Positions 27,301 to 34,970 of a stretch of 34,970 nt of DNA are shown here, in pieces (position 1 is the first letter of the stretch; every line of letters starts with the position of its first letter). A model generated the notes under the pieces. The model did no database searches and was not told the origin of the DNA. It worked only from the letters and a program-made list of their open reading frames with translations. The stretch comes from Bacteroidales bacterium (lineage in GTDB: Bacteria; Bacteroidota; Bacteroidia; Bacteroidales; WCHB1-69), in NCBI GenBank assembly GCA_016282395.1, contig JAEEKL010000257.1, positions 1 to 34,970 of the forward strand, given 5' to 3'. Position numbers and translations under genes: made by a program.

Positions 27301-29899
27301 GGTGGTAAATGTGGAGGCTCTTCCTAACATCCAAGTGCTCGGTACCCGTACCATCTGTGCGGGCCAGTCCGCATCTCTGACTGCTACGGGCGGTTCGGTC
27401 TATCTATGGAATACGGGTGACACCATCAGTGACATCGTGGTTACTCCGATGACAAGCCAATCCTACGTGGTGACAGTCACCAACGCATACGGCTGTCTGG
27501 CCAGCTCCGCCGTCACGGTGACGGTGAATGCGCTGCCACAGATTCACTTCAACGGGAACACCACCATTTGCGCCGGCACCACCACCACCATCTCCGCCAT
27601 CGGCGCCAGCTCCTACTCCTGGTCCACGGGAGCGCAGACTGGCAACCTGAATGTCAGCAGTACCGGCATGTACTATGTCACGGCCACAAACGCCCAGAAC
27701 TGTTCAAAGACAGACTCCATATATGTTACAGTGAATCCGAATCCAGTAGTGCAAATTCTGGGCAATAACCACCTCTGTTTCGGAAGCATCGCCACGCTGA
27801 CCGCCACAGGTGCCTCCACCTACAGTTGGAACACCGGCGAGAACACCGCCGAAATCTCCATCGCACCGGAAAGCAACACCACCTATTCGGTTACGGGTTA
27901 TGATACCAACGGCTGTTTCGCCACCGTTCAGAAAGTGGTGAATGTGGAAAGCCTCCCCGAAGTGCAGATTCTGGGCAATCGCACCATTTGTCAGGGCCAG
28001 TCCACCGTACTGACCGCTATGGGCGGCAACACCTACTTGTGGAGTAATGGCAGCAACACACAAAACATCGCCATCTTCCCCAATGTCAGCACGACATATA
28101 CGGTGACGGCTTACAACGCCTTCGGGTGTTCCACCGTCGAATCCGTCTTGATTACGGTGAACGTCCTGCCGTCAATTGTATTTAACGGAAGCACCTCCAT
28201 TTGCCAAGGGGAAAGCACAACGATTACCGCCACTGGCGGAAACACCTATTTATGGAGTACAGGAGCCAACACCAACAATATCACTGTGTCAACTCCTGGC
28301 ATGTATAAGGTGAGCGTGACAAACTCCCTGAATTGTACGCGAATGGATTCTGTAAACGTTGTCGTGTGGGACAACCCCACCGTCAGTATCAACGGCAACA
28401 GCCTGATATGCCAAGGATCGGTGGCGTCACTGACCGCTTCCGGTGCGGAGACGTATCTGTGGAACACGGGCGAGTCAAGCGCGGCCATCACGGTGATGCC
28501 AGAGCAAACCACCACCTACAATGTCATCGGCTATGATGAGCACGGCTGCAGCAGCACTGTCAGCAAGGTGGTTAATGTGGAGGCTTTGCCGCAGGTGTTT
28601 ATCTCCGGCGAATTGGCCATCTGCCATGGCACCTCCACCACGCTCACCGCTTCAGACGCATACTCATACGTCTGGAGCACGGGCTCTACAGCGAACAGCA
28701 TCACGGTGTCCAACCAAGGTGCCTATACGGTGACAGTCACTTCCGAGAACGGATGCCAGTCAATAGCCTCGGCAACCGTCGTGGACAACCCATTCCCGAC
28801 ATTCACATTGAACGGACCTGATGACATCTGCGAGAACACCACGGAAACTTTGTCTGTCACAGGCGATTACACCTATTTGTGGAGTACGGGCGAAACGACA
28901 ACTGACATCACCATCACCACGGGTGGCGTTTACACGGTGACCGCCACCAACGATTACGACTGCTCTGCAACCGCCAGCGTGAATGTCAACCTGCTGCCTG
29001 CGCCAGAACTCACCATCATGGGGGTCTCGACCTTATGCCAGGGCGACACCACCGTGCTGACCGCATCCTCCGATGCCGTCGAGTACGTTTGGAACACCGG
29101 GGACAGCACGCAAAGCATTGTCGTGATTCCCGACAACTCGCTCTATACGGTTACGGTGACTGGTGCAAACGGCTGTACCTCCACGACCCAGCATCTGATC
29201 ACCACACTCCCCGTTTACGACATCACCGTCAATGGCGCGATTTGCGAGCATCAGGGATTCAACAATTACGGCTTTGACATTCCCGTGATAGATACGGCCG
29301 GAACTTACACCTTTGTCCAGAATTTGCAGACGGTCACCGGCTGCGACAGCACAATCACCCTGTTGCTGACCGTACAGCCGCTGCCTCGCTTGGACACCAT
29401 CAACGGGCCGCAAAACATCACCCAATATGGTAATGTTTACTACTCCATCAACAATCCGCAATACGCGAACTCCTACGAATGGTTGATTTCCAACACCCAC
29501 TGGACAATTGATTACAGCTATAACAATGCCACGCTGAATGTCAACAACAACGGCACCGGCATACTGACCGCTCGCGGCATCAACAACTGCGGATATACGG
29601 AAATCACCCTCAATCTCTACTGTAACGTCGGTATTGAGGATTATCCCGCCAATGCCGTGGTTACCCTCTATCCAAACCCCGTCCAGCAGTCGCTGTACAT
29701 TAACACAGAGAACGCCCCCGATATCAGCAAGGTGCGCCTTTACAACGAGGCGGGCCGATTGGTCTATCAGACTGACTGCAACGACACACACTTCGAAATC
29801 GACTGTACCCGCTTCGCAAACGGCCACTACACCGTACAGTTCCTGAACGAGAAAGGACGGCGAGTGGAATCCCGTAAAATTGTCGTGAAGAATAACTGA
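21305..29899 (+). CDS. Giant T9SS-secreted repeat adhesin (2864 aa)
   Basis: A very large surface protein. The ATG at 21305 gives a clean signal peptide (MDKRFTFSWLVLISVAFLLS..LLAQ). The frame stays open to an ATG at 21215, but that start would bury the signal. Residues about 30-672 hold about 12 modules of roughly 50 residues with the pattern TVCExxxPYxY...GCDSxxxLxL. Residues 673-2637 hold 28 Ig/PKD-like modules of 69-72 residues (..TICxGxSTTLTASGGxSYxWSTG..YTVTVTNxxGC..VTVNPLP), each with two cysteines. One CDS-type module returns after them (ICEHQGFNNYGFD..GCDSTITLLLTV). The last 80 residues (TLYPNPVQQSLYIN..ESRKIVVKNN) form a type A T9SS sorting domain, so the protein should cross the outer membrane by T9SS and be anchored or released. 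Fifteen modules form five exact 633-bp triplets. An adhesion role is inferred; the ligand is unknown. Confidence 0.93.
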   Translation: MDKRFTFSWLVLISVAFLLSVNSTLLAQSQQFHTDTVYHQEFGCDSFLLTANHTYFHNDTVVKIPHYVADQGIVYMDVLDVYQIVIGHSYTYKDTVTARVCRNNLPYAYHGNFYTQTGNYWVHIPTLQGCDSLSTLVKLVVLEGQKDTTFASMCNAEPVVVNGITFTNPGTFNFPQGVDEDGCPVVQTYVITPYTVGTDTVDIMVCENELPYTYMGYSLPTQNNYRVPYVSEGGCNAIKYVRLRTCPIYEIYDTVDVTVCEIDMPYEYGGETFNESGTYQIPVPNQCGCDSAFVTLNLQVTQPQTETVTLTLCEGDFPYSYDSLHVFSEPGAYYINEDADSTCTHFTYLVLNAYHPLYDTINICTPDSFYTYRDTTFTSSTTYTYYDTNAYNCVDYLTLKINLNSQLVYDTVNVTICESEKPFVFEESEYWFPGIYDVMIQNQQGCDSAAVRFQLEMIPNATVSRDTVITRNDLPFVYYDSVFTKSGLYWMQIPAAPEDGCDTILYFNLTIQQQYFQLIDTTVCEGTVVEYLGEEISTAGPHEFIYHFAGYDSIITLNVHHLPRYVDETVYVELGEYDLPYLFADSAYFEAGYHERVLQTVSGCDSLVSLYLTVIPAIINNDTLYREVCSNDMPVTLYDSLLTEPGVYRYLIHTEESSIDSVFYVRLNVKESPTLIIADTSYLCAESTATLTAQSTGSLYVWSNGEQMPSITVSLPGVYGVTVTNAFECSASASVQVIPVELPDALVIGDNEVCYGNNLMLQAIGGTDFLWDDGSTTNVITVSPTENVTYTVTVSNVYGCSVVKEHTVTVNPLPQLVIQGNNSICSGSSTTFHVSGAMSYTWNNGSHANQITANTSGTYSVTGTDPKGCRNSSSATLTVHPLPVIQINGRNSFCQGGNTTITATGASTYVWSSGEVTQSVVADHAEQYTVTGTDQYGCTATSSVIISQSTVNASISGNTYLCHGQGTTLTVMGDDGNTYRWFDGSTNNTININAAGTYSVTVTNTNGCQNTLSAMVNEYNTTVPTISGNLTICENQTTTLRASGGSTYLWDDGSTGPMITVGATGTYSVTATGAYGCTATTSATVLVNPIPTVNILSLGTICKDDEVTLTAISNAGTFNWNSGQNTAAITVSPTVNSTYTVLVTDENGCSNTASTQITVNPLPQLYVSGQTSFCQGDTAQLNATGGVSYFWNNGQYDASISVTTPGTYTVTATGANGCEATAQLTVTMNPLPIATVTESVEICQGQQAQLSTDAPAGCTYTWSTGSHQSRIFTSEAGEYQVTVTNANQCSRVYQSYVIVHELPVINIIGEAEICQGQSTTLTVNGDAVAQYNWSSGDQNANITVSTQGQYSVTATNSYGCTATASRSVVVHPLPVATISGTLAVCKDASTTLTATGGVSYLWSTGSTASSISVSPTESQSYSVTVSDAYGCESNTSASVTVNALPLIRFSGLTTICAGTSTNVTASGANTYVWSTGGQNATVSLSQAGMYYVTATNNHQCVNTDSIQITVNPNPDVQISGDDYVCLGSTMSLTASGAQSYQWNTEEVSATIAVSPAANTTYSVTGYDANGCQSTASKVVSVKSLPVVTVSGSQTICAGKFAILTASGGSSYLWSTGKVGNTLTVSPSGNQTYVVTATNDFGCSASLDVPITVNPLPTVNFLGNTTICSGATTSITAEGGNSYNWSTGGHNATINISNAGMYYVTVTNSQNCSRTDSVYVTVNPNPSLQIEGPSYICLGDVTSLTVSGAQTYVWNTEEMSATINVAPSVTTTYTVTGYDTNGCQSTNAKVVNVEALPTISVSGNKTICIGQSTTLTATGGVNFQWSNGVTGNSIVVSPTSTQSYVVTVTNSLGCSSSLETTVTVNSLPNITFNGTTEICDGATATITASGGVSYQWSNGSHSASASITEEGYYRVTATNAQNCVNLDSVFVKVNPNPVVQISGSNYVCAGGITTLTASGAQTYLWNTEEVSPSISVTPSTATTYTVTGYDQNGCSMTVSKVVNVEALPNIQVLGTRTICAGQSASLTATGGSVYLWNTGDTISDIVVTPMTSQSYVVTVTNAYGCLASSAVTVTVNALPQIHFNGNTTICAGTTTTISAIGASSYSWSTGAQTGNLNVSSTGMYYVTATNAQNCSKTDSIYVTVNPNPVVQILGNNHLCFGSIATLTATGASTYSWNTGENTAEISIAPESNTTYSVTGYDTNGCFATVQKVVNVESLPEVQILGNRTICQGQSTVLTAMGGNTYLWSNGSNTQNIAIFPNVSTTYTVTAYNAFGCSTVESVLITVNVLPSIVFNGSTSICQGESTTITATGGNTYLWSTGANTNNITVSTPGMYKVSVTNSLNCTRMDSVNVVVWDNPTVSINGNSLICQGSVASLTASGAETYLWNTGESSAAITVMPEQTTTYNVIGYDEHGCSSTVSKVVNVEALPQVFISGELAICHGTSTTLTASDAYSYVWSTGSTANSITVSNQGAYTVTVTSENGCQSIASATVVDNPFPTFTLNGPDDICENTTETLSVTGDYTYLWSTGETTTDITITTGGVYTVTATNDYDCSATASVNVNLLPAPELTIMGVSTLCQGDTTVLTASSDAVEYVWNTGDSTQSIVVIPDNSLYTVTVTGANGCTSTTQHLITTLPVYDITVNGAICEHQGFNNYGFDIPVIDTAGTYTFVQNLQTVTGCDSTITLLLTVQPLPRLDTINGPQNITQYGNVYYSINNPQYANSYEWLISNTHWTIDYSYNNATLNVNNNGTGILTARGINNCGYTEITLNLYCNVGIEDYPANAVVTLYPNPVQQSLYINTENAPDISKVRLYNEAGRLVYQTDCNDTHFEIDCTRFANGHYTVQFLNEKGRRVESRKIVVKNN
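25427..28591 (+). repeat. Five tandem 633-bp triplet super-repeats inside the adhesin
   Basis: Modules 11-25 follow a strict A-B-C order. Type A (71 aa) ends like VTVNALP. Type B (69 aa) has GMYYVTATNxQNC and ends VNPNP. Type C (71 aa) has YxWNTEEVSAT, VTGYDxNGC and VVNVEALP. Triplets start at 25427, 26060, 26693, 27326 and 27959, each exactly 633 bp with no indel. The register breaks after 28591. Confidence 0.95.
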
Positions 29900-29912
29900 T
29901 AACGAATATGTT

Positions 29913-29940
29913 GTAGAGACGCAAAATTTTGCGTCTCTAC
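29913..29940. repeat. Perfect 28-bp palindrome after the adhesin gene
   Basis: The arm GTAGAGACGCAAAA is followed directly by its reverse complement, with no loop. It starts 14 bp after the adhesin stop. It could fold into a strong hairpin and end transcription, though a U-run is lacking. It resembles REP-like repeated palindromes found in many copies in some genomes. Copy number cannot be seen here. Confidence 0.75.
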
Positions 29941-29941
29941 C

Positions 29942-30029
29942 AATCACCAATCACCAATCACCAATCACTAAACACTAAACAAACACCAATCACCCCGCTT
30001 CAATAACCCATAACCCATAACCTATAACC
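29942..30029. repeat. 7-bp tandem spacers before leuS
   Basis: Two heptamer families fill the spacer: ACCAATC units grading into ACTAAAC (29942 on), then ATAACCC, ATAACCC, ATAACCT, ATAACCA at 30003-30030. The second family ends 9 bp before the leuS ATG. No TAnnTTTG promoter was seen in 29900-30038. Confidence 0.9.
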
Positions 30030-30038
30030 ATTACAAAT

Positions 30039-32873
30039 ATGGAATATAACTTCAGAGAAATCGAAAAAAAGTGGCAAGAAAAATGGAAAGAAACAGGTTT
30101 GTATAAGACCGAAATTGATCATAACAGACCGAAATACTATGTACTGGACATGTTCCCGTACCCGTCAGGCGCAGGGTTGCATGTGGGGCATCCGCTCGGC
30201 TATATCGCCGCCGACATCGATGCGCGCTACAAACGTCAGAAAGGCTTCAACGTGCTACACCCTATGGGTTACGATGCCTTTGGCCTTCCAGCCGAGCAGT
30301 ATGCCATCCAGACTGGCCAGCATCCGGCGGTGACCACCGAGAAGAACGTCAACCGTTACCGCGAACAGCTTGACAAAATCGGTTTCTCGTTCGATTGGGA
30401 ACGCTCGTTCAAAACCTGCGACCCCGACTATTACAAATGGACGCAGTGGACGTTCGTCCAGCTGTTCAAATCCTACTATTGCTACCAAGCCAACCAAGCC
30501 CGCCCAATTTCCGAATTGGAAGAGGCTTTCGCCGCCAATGGCACGCTTGGTTTGGAGGTGGCGCAGACCAAGCCGATGGAGTTTACTGCCGAGGAGTGGA
30601 TCGCCGCTTCCGAAAAGGAAAAGCAAGAAATCCTGATGAACTACCGTCTGGCCTATCTCGCCGACACGTGGGTGAACTGGTGCCCGAAACTCGGCACGGT
30701 ACTTGCCAACGATGAGGTGGTGAACGGACTCTCTGTGCGCGGCGGCTTTCCCGTGGAACGCAAACTGATGAGACAGTGGATTTTGCGCGTATCCGCATAC
30801 GCGGAACGTCTGCTCCAAGGGCTTGAAAAAGTTGATTGGACGGATTCCCTGAAGGAAATCCAGCGCAACTGGATAGGTCGCAGCGAAGGTGCCGCCGTGT
30901 GGTTCCCTCTCGCCAAACAGGAACCGTCCGACTGGAAAAAAATCTACATGGGTGATTATGAAGGGGTGAAAAATGAGGCTGCATTCGAGATCTTCACCAC
31001 CCGCCCCGACACCATCTTCGGTGTGACGTTTATGGTCTTATGTCCTGAACATGAGATGATAGACCAAATCACCACACCTGAACAGAAAGCCGAGGTAGAA
31101 GCTTACGTCACGTGGGCCAAGAACCGTTCCGAGCGCGAACGTCAGGCGGAAGTCAAGAAAGTGAGCGGCGTCTTCACCGGCGCATTCGCCATCAATCCAA
31201 TCACCGAAGAGCGCATCCCCATCTGGGTGAGTGACTACGTGCTGTCAGATTACGGCACCGGCGCCATCATGGCCGTGCCAGCACACGACAGCCGCGACTT
31301 TGCTTTTGCAAGACATTTCAATCTACCTATCCGTCAGGTGGTTGCACCTGCCGTGGATGAGGTCAGCGACCCTGACACGTGGGAGGAATCCATGGACAGC
31401 AAAACGGGCGTTTGCGTCAACTCGGGCTTCATCACCGGCATGACCGTCAAGGAAGGCGGCAAAGCCGTGATTGAGAAGATCAAGACGATGTGTGTCGGTT
31501 ATGGCACAGTAAACTACCGTCTCCGCGACGCCATCTTCAGCCGCCAGCGCTACTGGGGCGAACCGTTCCCTGTCTATTACAAGGACGGAATGCCTTATCC
31601 GATTCCCGAATCCGAACTTCCCTTGCTGCTTCCCGAGGTGGACCAGTTCCTGCCCACCGAGACAGGCGAGCCGCCGTTGGCCCGCGCCAAAAACTGGACC
31701 CACAACGGTTATCCGATGGAATACAGCACCATGCCCGGATTCGCCGGCTCCAGCGCGTACTACCTGCGCTATATGGATCCGAAAAACGATAAAGAATTGG
31801 TTTCCAAGGAGGCTGACGAATATTGGCAGAATGTTGATCTGTATGTCGGCGGCGCGGAACATGGTACAGGACACCTCATATATGCCCGTTTCTGGAACAA
31901 ATTCTTGTTTGATATAGGCATCAGCTGCAAGGATGAGCCGTTCCAGAAGCTCATCAATCAGGGCATGATCCAGGGTCGTTCCAATTTCGTTTATCGTGTG
32001 GTCGGGACCAACAAGTTCGTCTCTCTTAATCTCAAAAAGGAATACGAAACCACGCCTATCCATGTGGATGTCAACATTGTACACAACGATGTGTTGGACA
32101 TTGAGGCTTTCAAGAATTGGATGCCCGACTTCAAGGATGCCGAATTTATCCTCGAAAACGGCCAATACATTTGCGGTTGGGAAATCGAAAAGATGTCTAA
32201 GTCGAAATACAACGTGCAGAATCCTGATGATTTGGTGGAAAAATACGGTGCAGACACGTTGCGCATGTATGAGATGTTCCTTGGCCCGGTCGAGATGGCC
32301 AAACCGTGGGACACCAACGGCATCGAGGGTGTTTCCCGTTTCATCCGCAAATTCTGGAAACTCTACTTCGACGGCGAGGGCAACTTTAATGTCATTGACG
32401 AGGAACCGACCAAAGCCGAGTGGAAGACATTGCATAAGACTATCAAGAAGATTGAGGAGGACAACGAACGTTTCTCCTTCAACACGGCGGTAAGCGCGTT
32501 CATGATCTGTGCAAACGAACTGAACGACGCCAAGTGCAACAAACGCGCCATTCTTGAGCCGCTCTGTATCCTGATGTCGGCGTATGCTCCGCACATCACC
32601 GAAGAACTTTGGTCGCTGCTTGGACACGAAGAATCAATCTTAAAGGCCACCTATCCGATTTATGACGAGCATTATATGGTAGAGGACGAGTATCTGTATC
32701 CTGTCTCTTTCAATGGCAAGATGCGTCTGAAAATGTCGTTCCCAGCTGATTTCGGTCCTAAAGATATTGAACCCAAGGTGTTGGAAAGCCCCGACGTACA
32801 GAAATGGCTTGCAGGTGCTACCCCGAAGAAAGTGATTGTTGTGCCGAAAAAGATTGTTAATATCGTGTTTTAA
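30039..32873 (+). CDS. leuS: Leucyl-tRNA synthetase
   Basis: This 944-residue class I synthetase charges tRNA-Leu with leucine. The signature [12 protein letters not shown] is at 40-51 (HVGH is the HIGH motif) and KMSKS is at 718-722. The large CP1 editing domain lies between (..[15 protein letters not shown].. near residue 325 and [16 protein letters not shown] near 405), so mischarged tRNA can be hydrolysed. The insertion just before KMSKS ([20 protein letters not shown] on) and the length fit Bacteroidota LeuRS. The ATG at 30039 starts the conserved N-terminus. It is flanked by heptamer-repeat spacers on both sides. Confidence 0.98.
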   Translation: MEYNFREIEKKWQEKWKETGLYKTEIDHNRPKYYVLDMFPYPSGAGLHVGHPLGYIAADIDARYKRQKGFNVLHPMGYDAFGLPAEQYAIQTGQHPAVTTEKNVNRYREQLDKIGFSFDWERSFKTCDPDYYKWTQWTFVQLFKSYYCYQANQARPISELEEAFAANGTLGLEVAQTKPMEFTAEEWIAASEKEKQEILMNYRLAYLADTWVNWCPKLGTVLANDEVVNGLSVRGGFPVERKLMRQWILRVSAYAERLLQGLEKVDWTDSLKEIQRNWIGRSEGAAVWFPLAKQEPSDWKKIYMGDYEGVKNEAAFEIFTTRPDTIFGVTFMVLCPEHEMIDQITTPEQKAEVEAYVTWAKNRSERERQAEVKKVSGVFTGAFAINPITEERIPIWVSDYVLSDYGTGAIMAVPAHDSRDFAFARHFNLPIRQVVAPAVDEVSDPDTWEESMDSKTGVCVNSGFITGMTVKEGGKAVIEKIKTMCVGYGTVNYRLRDAIFSRQRYWGEPFPVYYKDGMPYPIPESELPLLLPEVDQFLPTETGEPPLARAKNWTHNGYPMEYSTMPGFAGSSAYYLRYMDPKNDKELVSKEADEYWQNVDLYVGGAEHGTGHLIYARFWNKFLFDIGISCKDEPFQKLINQGMIQGRSNFVYRVVGTNKFVSLNLKKEYETTPIHVDVNIVHNDVLDIEAFKNWMPDFKDAEFILENGQYICGWEIEKMSKSKYNVQNPDDLVEKYGADTLRMYEMFLGPVEMAKPWDTNGIEGVSRFIRKFWKLYFDGEGNFNVIDEEPTKAEWKTLHKTIKKIEEDNERFSFNTAVSAFMICANELNDAKCNKRAILEPLCILMSAYAPHITEELWSLLGHEESILKATYPIYDEHYMVEDEYLYPVSFNGKMRLKMSFPADFGPKDIEPKVLESPDVQKWLAGATPKKVIVVPKKIVNIVF

Positions 32874-32875
32874 AT

Positions 32876-33087
32876 GGTTATTGGTTATTGGTTATTGGTT
32901 ATTGAGTTTGGTTATTGATTATTGGTTATTGGTTATTGGTAAATTGGTAATTGAGTTTGGTTAAAAGAGGCTGATTCTTGATTATAGTTGACCATAAACC
33001 ACCACCAATCTTTTCAATAACCACTAACCCCAACTATAACCTATAACCTATAACCTGTCAATAACCTATAACCCATAACCTATAACC
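32876..33087. repeat. Opposed 7-bp repeat arrays between leuS and the flippase gene
   Basis: On the leuS side are about eight GGTTATT units (32876-32940) with two GAGTTT interruptions. On the flippase side are AATAACC/ATAACCT/ATAACCC units (33016-33087). GGTTATT is the reverse complement of AATAACC, so the arrays form a large imperfect inverted repeat around a short central loop. The second array ends 8 bp before the GTG start. No promoter match is seen in the 222-bp spacer. Confidence 0.9.
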
Positions 33088-33095
33088 TTTACAAG

Positions 33096-34550
33096 GTGAA
33101 ACAGAAAGATTTCGTATTCAACCTCTGTCTGCTCATTTTCCTGAACCTCTTAGTCAAGCCTTTCTGGATGCTTGGCGTGGACGTGGGGGTGCAGAACAGC
33201 GTGGGCGCGGAGAATTATGGACTCTATTTCTCCATTTTTAATTTCACCCTGCTTTTTTATATGGTGCTCGACATGGGCACATCGAACTTCAACAACCGCA
33301 ATATCGCACAGAACACGCAACTGTTGGACAAACATCTGTCGAGTTACATCATCCTGCGGTTACTGCTCGGGGTGGTCTATTTTGTGGTGATTTTTGCAGT
33401 CGCGCTACTTATCGGCTACCGTGATGTCCAGCTTCGGCTTCTGTTTTGGATCGGGCTGAACCAGTTCCTGAGCGCTTTCCTGCTCTATGTGCGTTCCAAC
33501 ATCTCCGCCCTGCTGATGTTCAAGACCGACAGCGTTATCTCGGTGACAGACAGGCTCTTGATGATTCTGTTTTGCGGGCTGCTGCTGTGGGGGCATGTCA
33601 CGGAGAAACCGTTCCGCATCGAGTGGTTCGTGTGGTGCCAGACGGCGGCATACCTCATCACCATCGCGATTGCCCTCGCAATTGTCCTGCGCAAGGCTCA
33701 TCTGCGAAAGCTGCATTGGGATGTTCTCTTTTTTATAGTCATCATCAAGAAGAGTCTGCCATACGCGCTGATTACCCTTCTGATGGCCTGCTATTACCGC
33801 ATGGATTCTGTGATGCTGGAGCGGATGCTGCCCAGCGACGCTGGTGCGGCGCAAGCAGGAATCTATGCTTCCGCCTTTCGACTGCTCGATGCGCTCGTGA
33901 TGGTTGCCTACCTCTTCTCTGTCATCCTGCTGCCATTGTTCTCCAAGATGTTGAAAAACAAGGAGAACGTTATTCCCGTGATACGCACCTCATTCGCATT
34001 GCTCTTCCTGTTTTCAGTCACCGCCGTTGTGATTTTGTACGAGTATCGCGAACCTGTCATACAAATGTTTTACCCTGATATTGCAGAAAGCAGTGTTCCG
34101 GTCTTCCGACTGATCATTCTCGGGCTGATTCCCATATCCATGACCTACTTGTTCGGCACGCTGCTTACCGCCAACGGCAGCTTGAAACAGCTGAATATCA
34201 TCGCCGCCGTTGGTATTATCATCAATGTGACGGCCAATCTGCTGCTGATTCCGCGTATGCAGGCATGCGGATCCGCCATAGCCAGTTTCTGCACGCAATT
34301 CGCGGTTGCGGTGATGCAATTCGCTATTGCTCTGCGGATCGTAAAGTTCCCGTTCTCCACATTCCCATGGCTACGATGCCTGCTATTCACGGCTTTGCTT
34401 GTCACGGCCACAGTCCTCGCACCACGCATCCTGCACATCGGTACGCTGTGGTCTTTGCTGGTTCTCGGCACATTCTCCCTTGTGCTCGGCTTCGCCACAG
34501 GCCTGCTGCGCGTCAACTATTTGAAGACTATGTTTGCCAAAAATGATTAA
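33096..34550 (+). CDS. Polysaccharide flippase-like (MOP/Wzx family) membrane protein
   Basis: This 484-residue protein is highly hydrophobic, with at least twelve membrane segments. It has the layout of the MOP superfamily of lipid-linked sugar flippases. The N-terminus holds an amphipathic start and GAENYGLYFSIFNF. In the middle is YRMDSVMLERMLPSDAGAAQAGIYASAFRLLDAL, where oligosaccharide flippases carry the conserved second-half start, with charged residues near the membrane. Such proteins move lipid-linked glycans across the inner membrane for O-antigen, capsule or similar polymers. No glycosyltransferase genes lie next to it, so the substrate is unknown. Translation probably starts at the GTG at 33096, 8 bp after a heptamer array. 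No in-frame ATG suits better. Confidence 0.82.
   Translation: MKQKDFVFNLCLLIFLNLLVKPFWMLGVDVGVQNSVGAENYGLYFSIFNFTLLFYMVLDMGTSNFNNRNIAQNTQLLDKHLSSYIILRLLLGVVYFVVIFAVALLIGYRDVQLRLLFWIGLNQFLSAFLLYVRSNISALLMFKTDSVISVTDRLLMILFCGLLLWGHVTEKPFRIEWFVWCQTAAYLITIAIALAIVLRKAHLRKLHWDVLFFIVIIKKSLPYALITLLMACYYRMDSVMLERMLPSDAGAAQAGIYASAFRLLDALVMVAYLFSVILLPLFSKMLKNKENVIPVIRTSFALLFLFSVTAVVILYEYREPVIQMFYPDIAESSVPVFRLIILGLIPISMTYLFGTLLTANGSLKQLNIIAAVGIIINVTANLLLIPRMQACGSAIASFCTQFAVAVMQFAIALRIVKFPFSTFPWLRCLLFTALLVTATVLAPRILHIGTLWSLLVLGTFSLVLGFATGLLRVNYLKTMFAKND

Positions 34551-34970
<420 letters not shown>

Noticed and set aside
29033-29950. 305-codon minus-strand open frame opposite the adhesin end
   Set aside because: Shadow of repeated Thr/Val-rich coding sequence. 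No signal or domain.
30692-30707. Second sigma-54-like motif, CGGCAC-N5-TTGCC
   Set aside because: Lies inside leuS coding sequence and misses the first T and last A. Taken as chance.
31323-32627. 434-codon minus-strand open frame opposite leuS
   Set aside because: Antisense shadow of a conserved synthetase gene with the same codon phasing.

Overview
This window comes from a member of the Bacteroidota, most likely a Bacteroidales-type organism outside the genus Bacteroides. Three lines of evidence agree. Several start-proximal regions carry the TAnnTTTG promoter hexamer typical of this phylum. The ribosomal and LeuRS proteins look like Bacteroidota versions. A giant adhesin ends in a type IX secretion (T9SS) sorting domain. 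No tRNA, rRNA, CRISPR array or transposase was found.

Positions 1-10531 (minus strand) hold a type I restriction-modification operon that doubles as a small defence island. In transcription order it reads: hsdM; an AlbA_2/HATPase protein with two winged helices; hsdS; a zinc-ribbon peptide; a dGTPase-family HD hydrolase; a 99-bp remnant of a second hsdR start; a Bro-N/Fic fusion; a second AlbA_2/HATPase protein; a 13-copy 11-bp tandem array; and hsdR, which runs off the left edge. Base composition is patchy: hsdM and the centre of hsdS are G+C-richer, while the two hsdS recognition domains and the dGTPase/zinc-ribbon pair are clearly A+T-rich. This fits gene-by-gene exchange inside a fixed hsd scaffold.

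Positions 10688-17166 (minus strand) hold the distal spc/alpha ribosomal operon: rpmD-rplO-secY-map-infA-rpmJ-rpsM-rpsK-rpsD-rpoA-rplQ, closed by a clear terminator. The operon starts abruptly at rpmD. rpsE and the upstream spc genes are not in the window. In their place are a structured intergenic stretch and unrelated secreted-protein genes.

Positions 17680-29940 hold envelope and surface genes: a secreted protein with two jelly-roll (MAM/cleaved-adhesin-like) modules, a periplasmic TonB_C-OmpA fusion, and a 2864-residue T9SS adhesin on the plus strand. The adhesin has about 12 short CDS-type modules, then 28 Ig/PKD-like modules with paired cysteines. Fifteen of these form five successive A-B-C triplets of exactly 633 bp each.

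Positions 30003-34970 (plus strand) hold leuS, a polysaccharide flippase-like membrane protein, and the first 42 codons of dnaK. A well-formed sigma-54 -24/-12 motif lies upstream of dnaK. Many gene junctions across the window carry degenerate tandem repeats with a strict 7-bp period but different unit sequences. This looks like a genome-wide habit of intergenic spacers in this organism.
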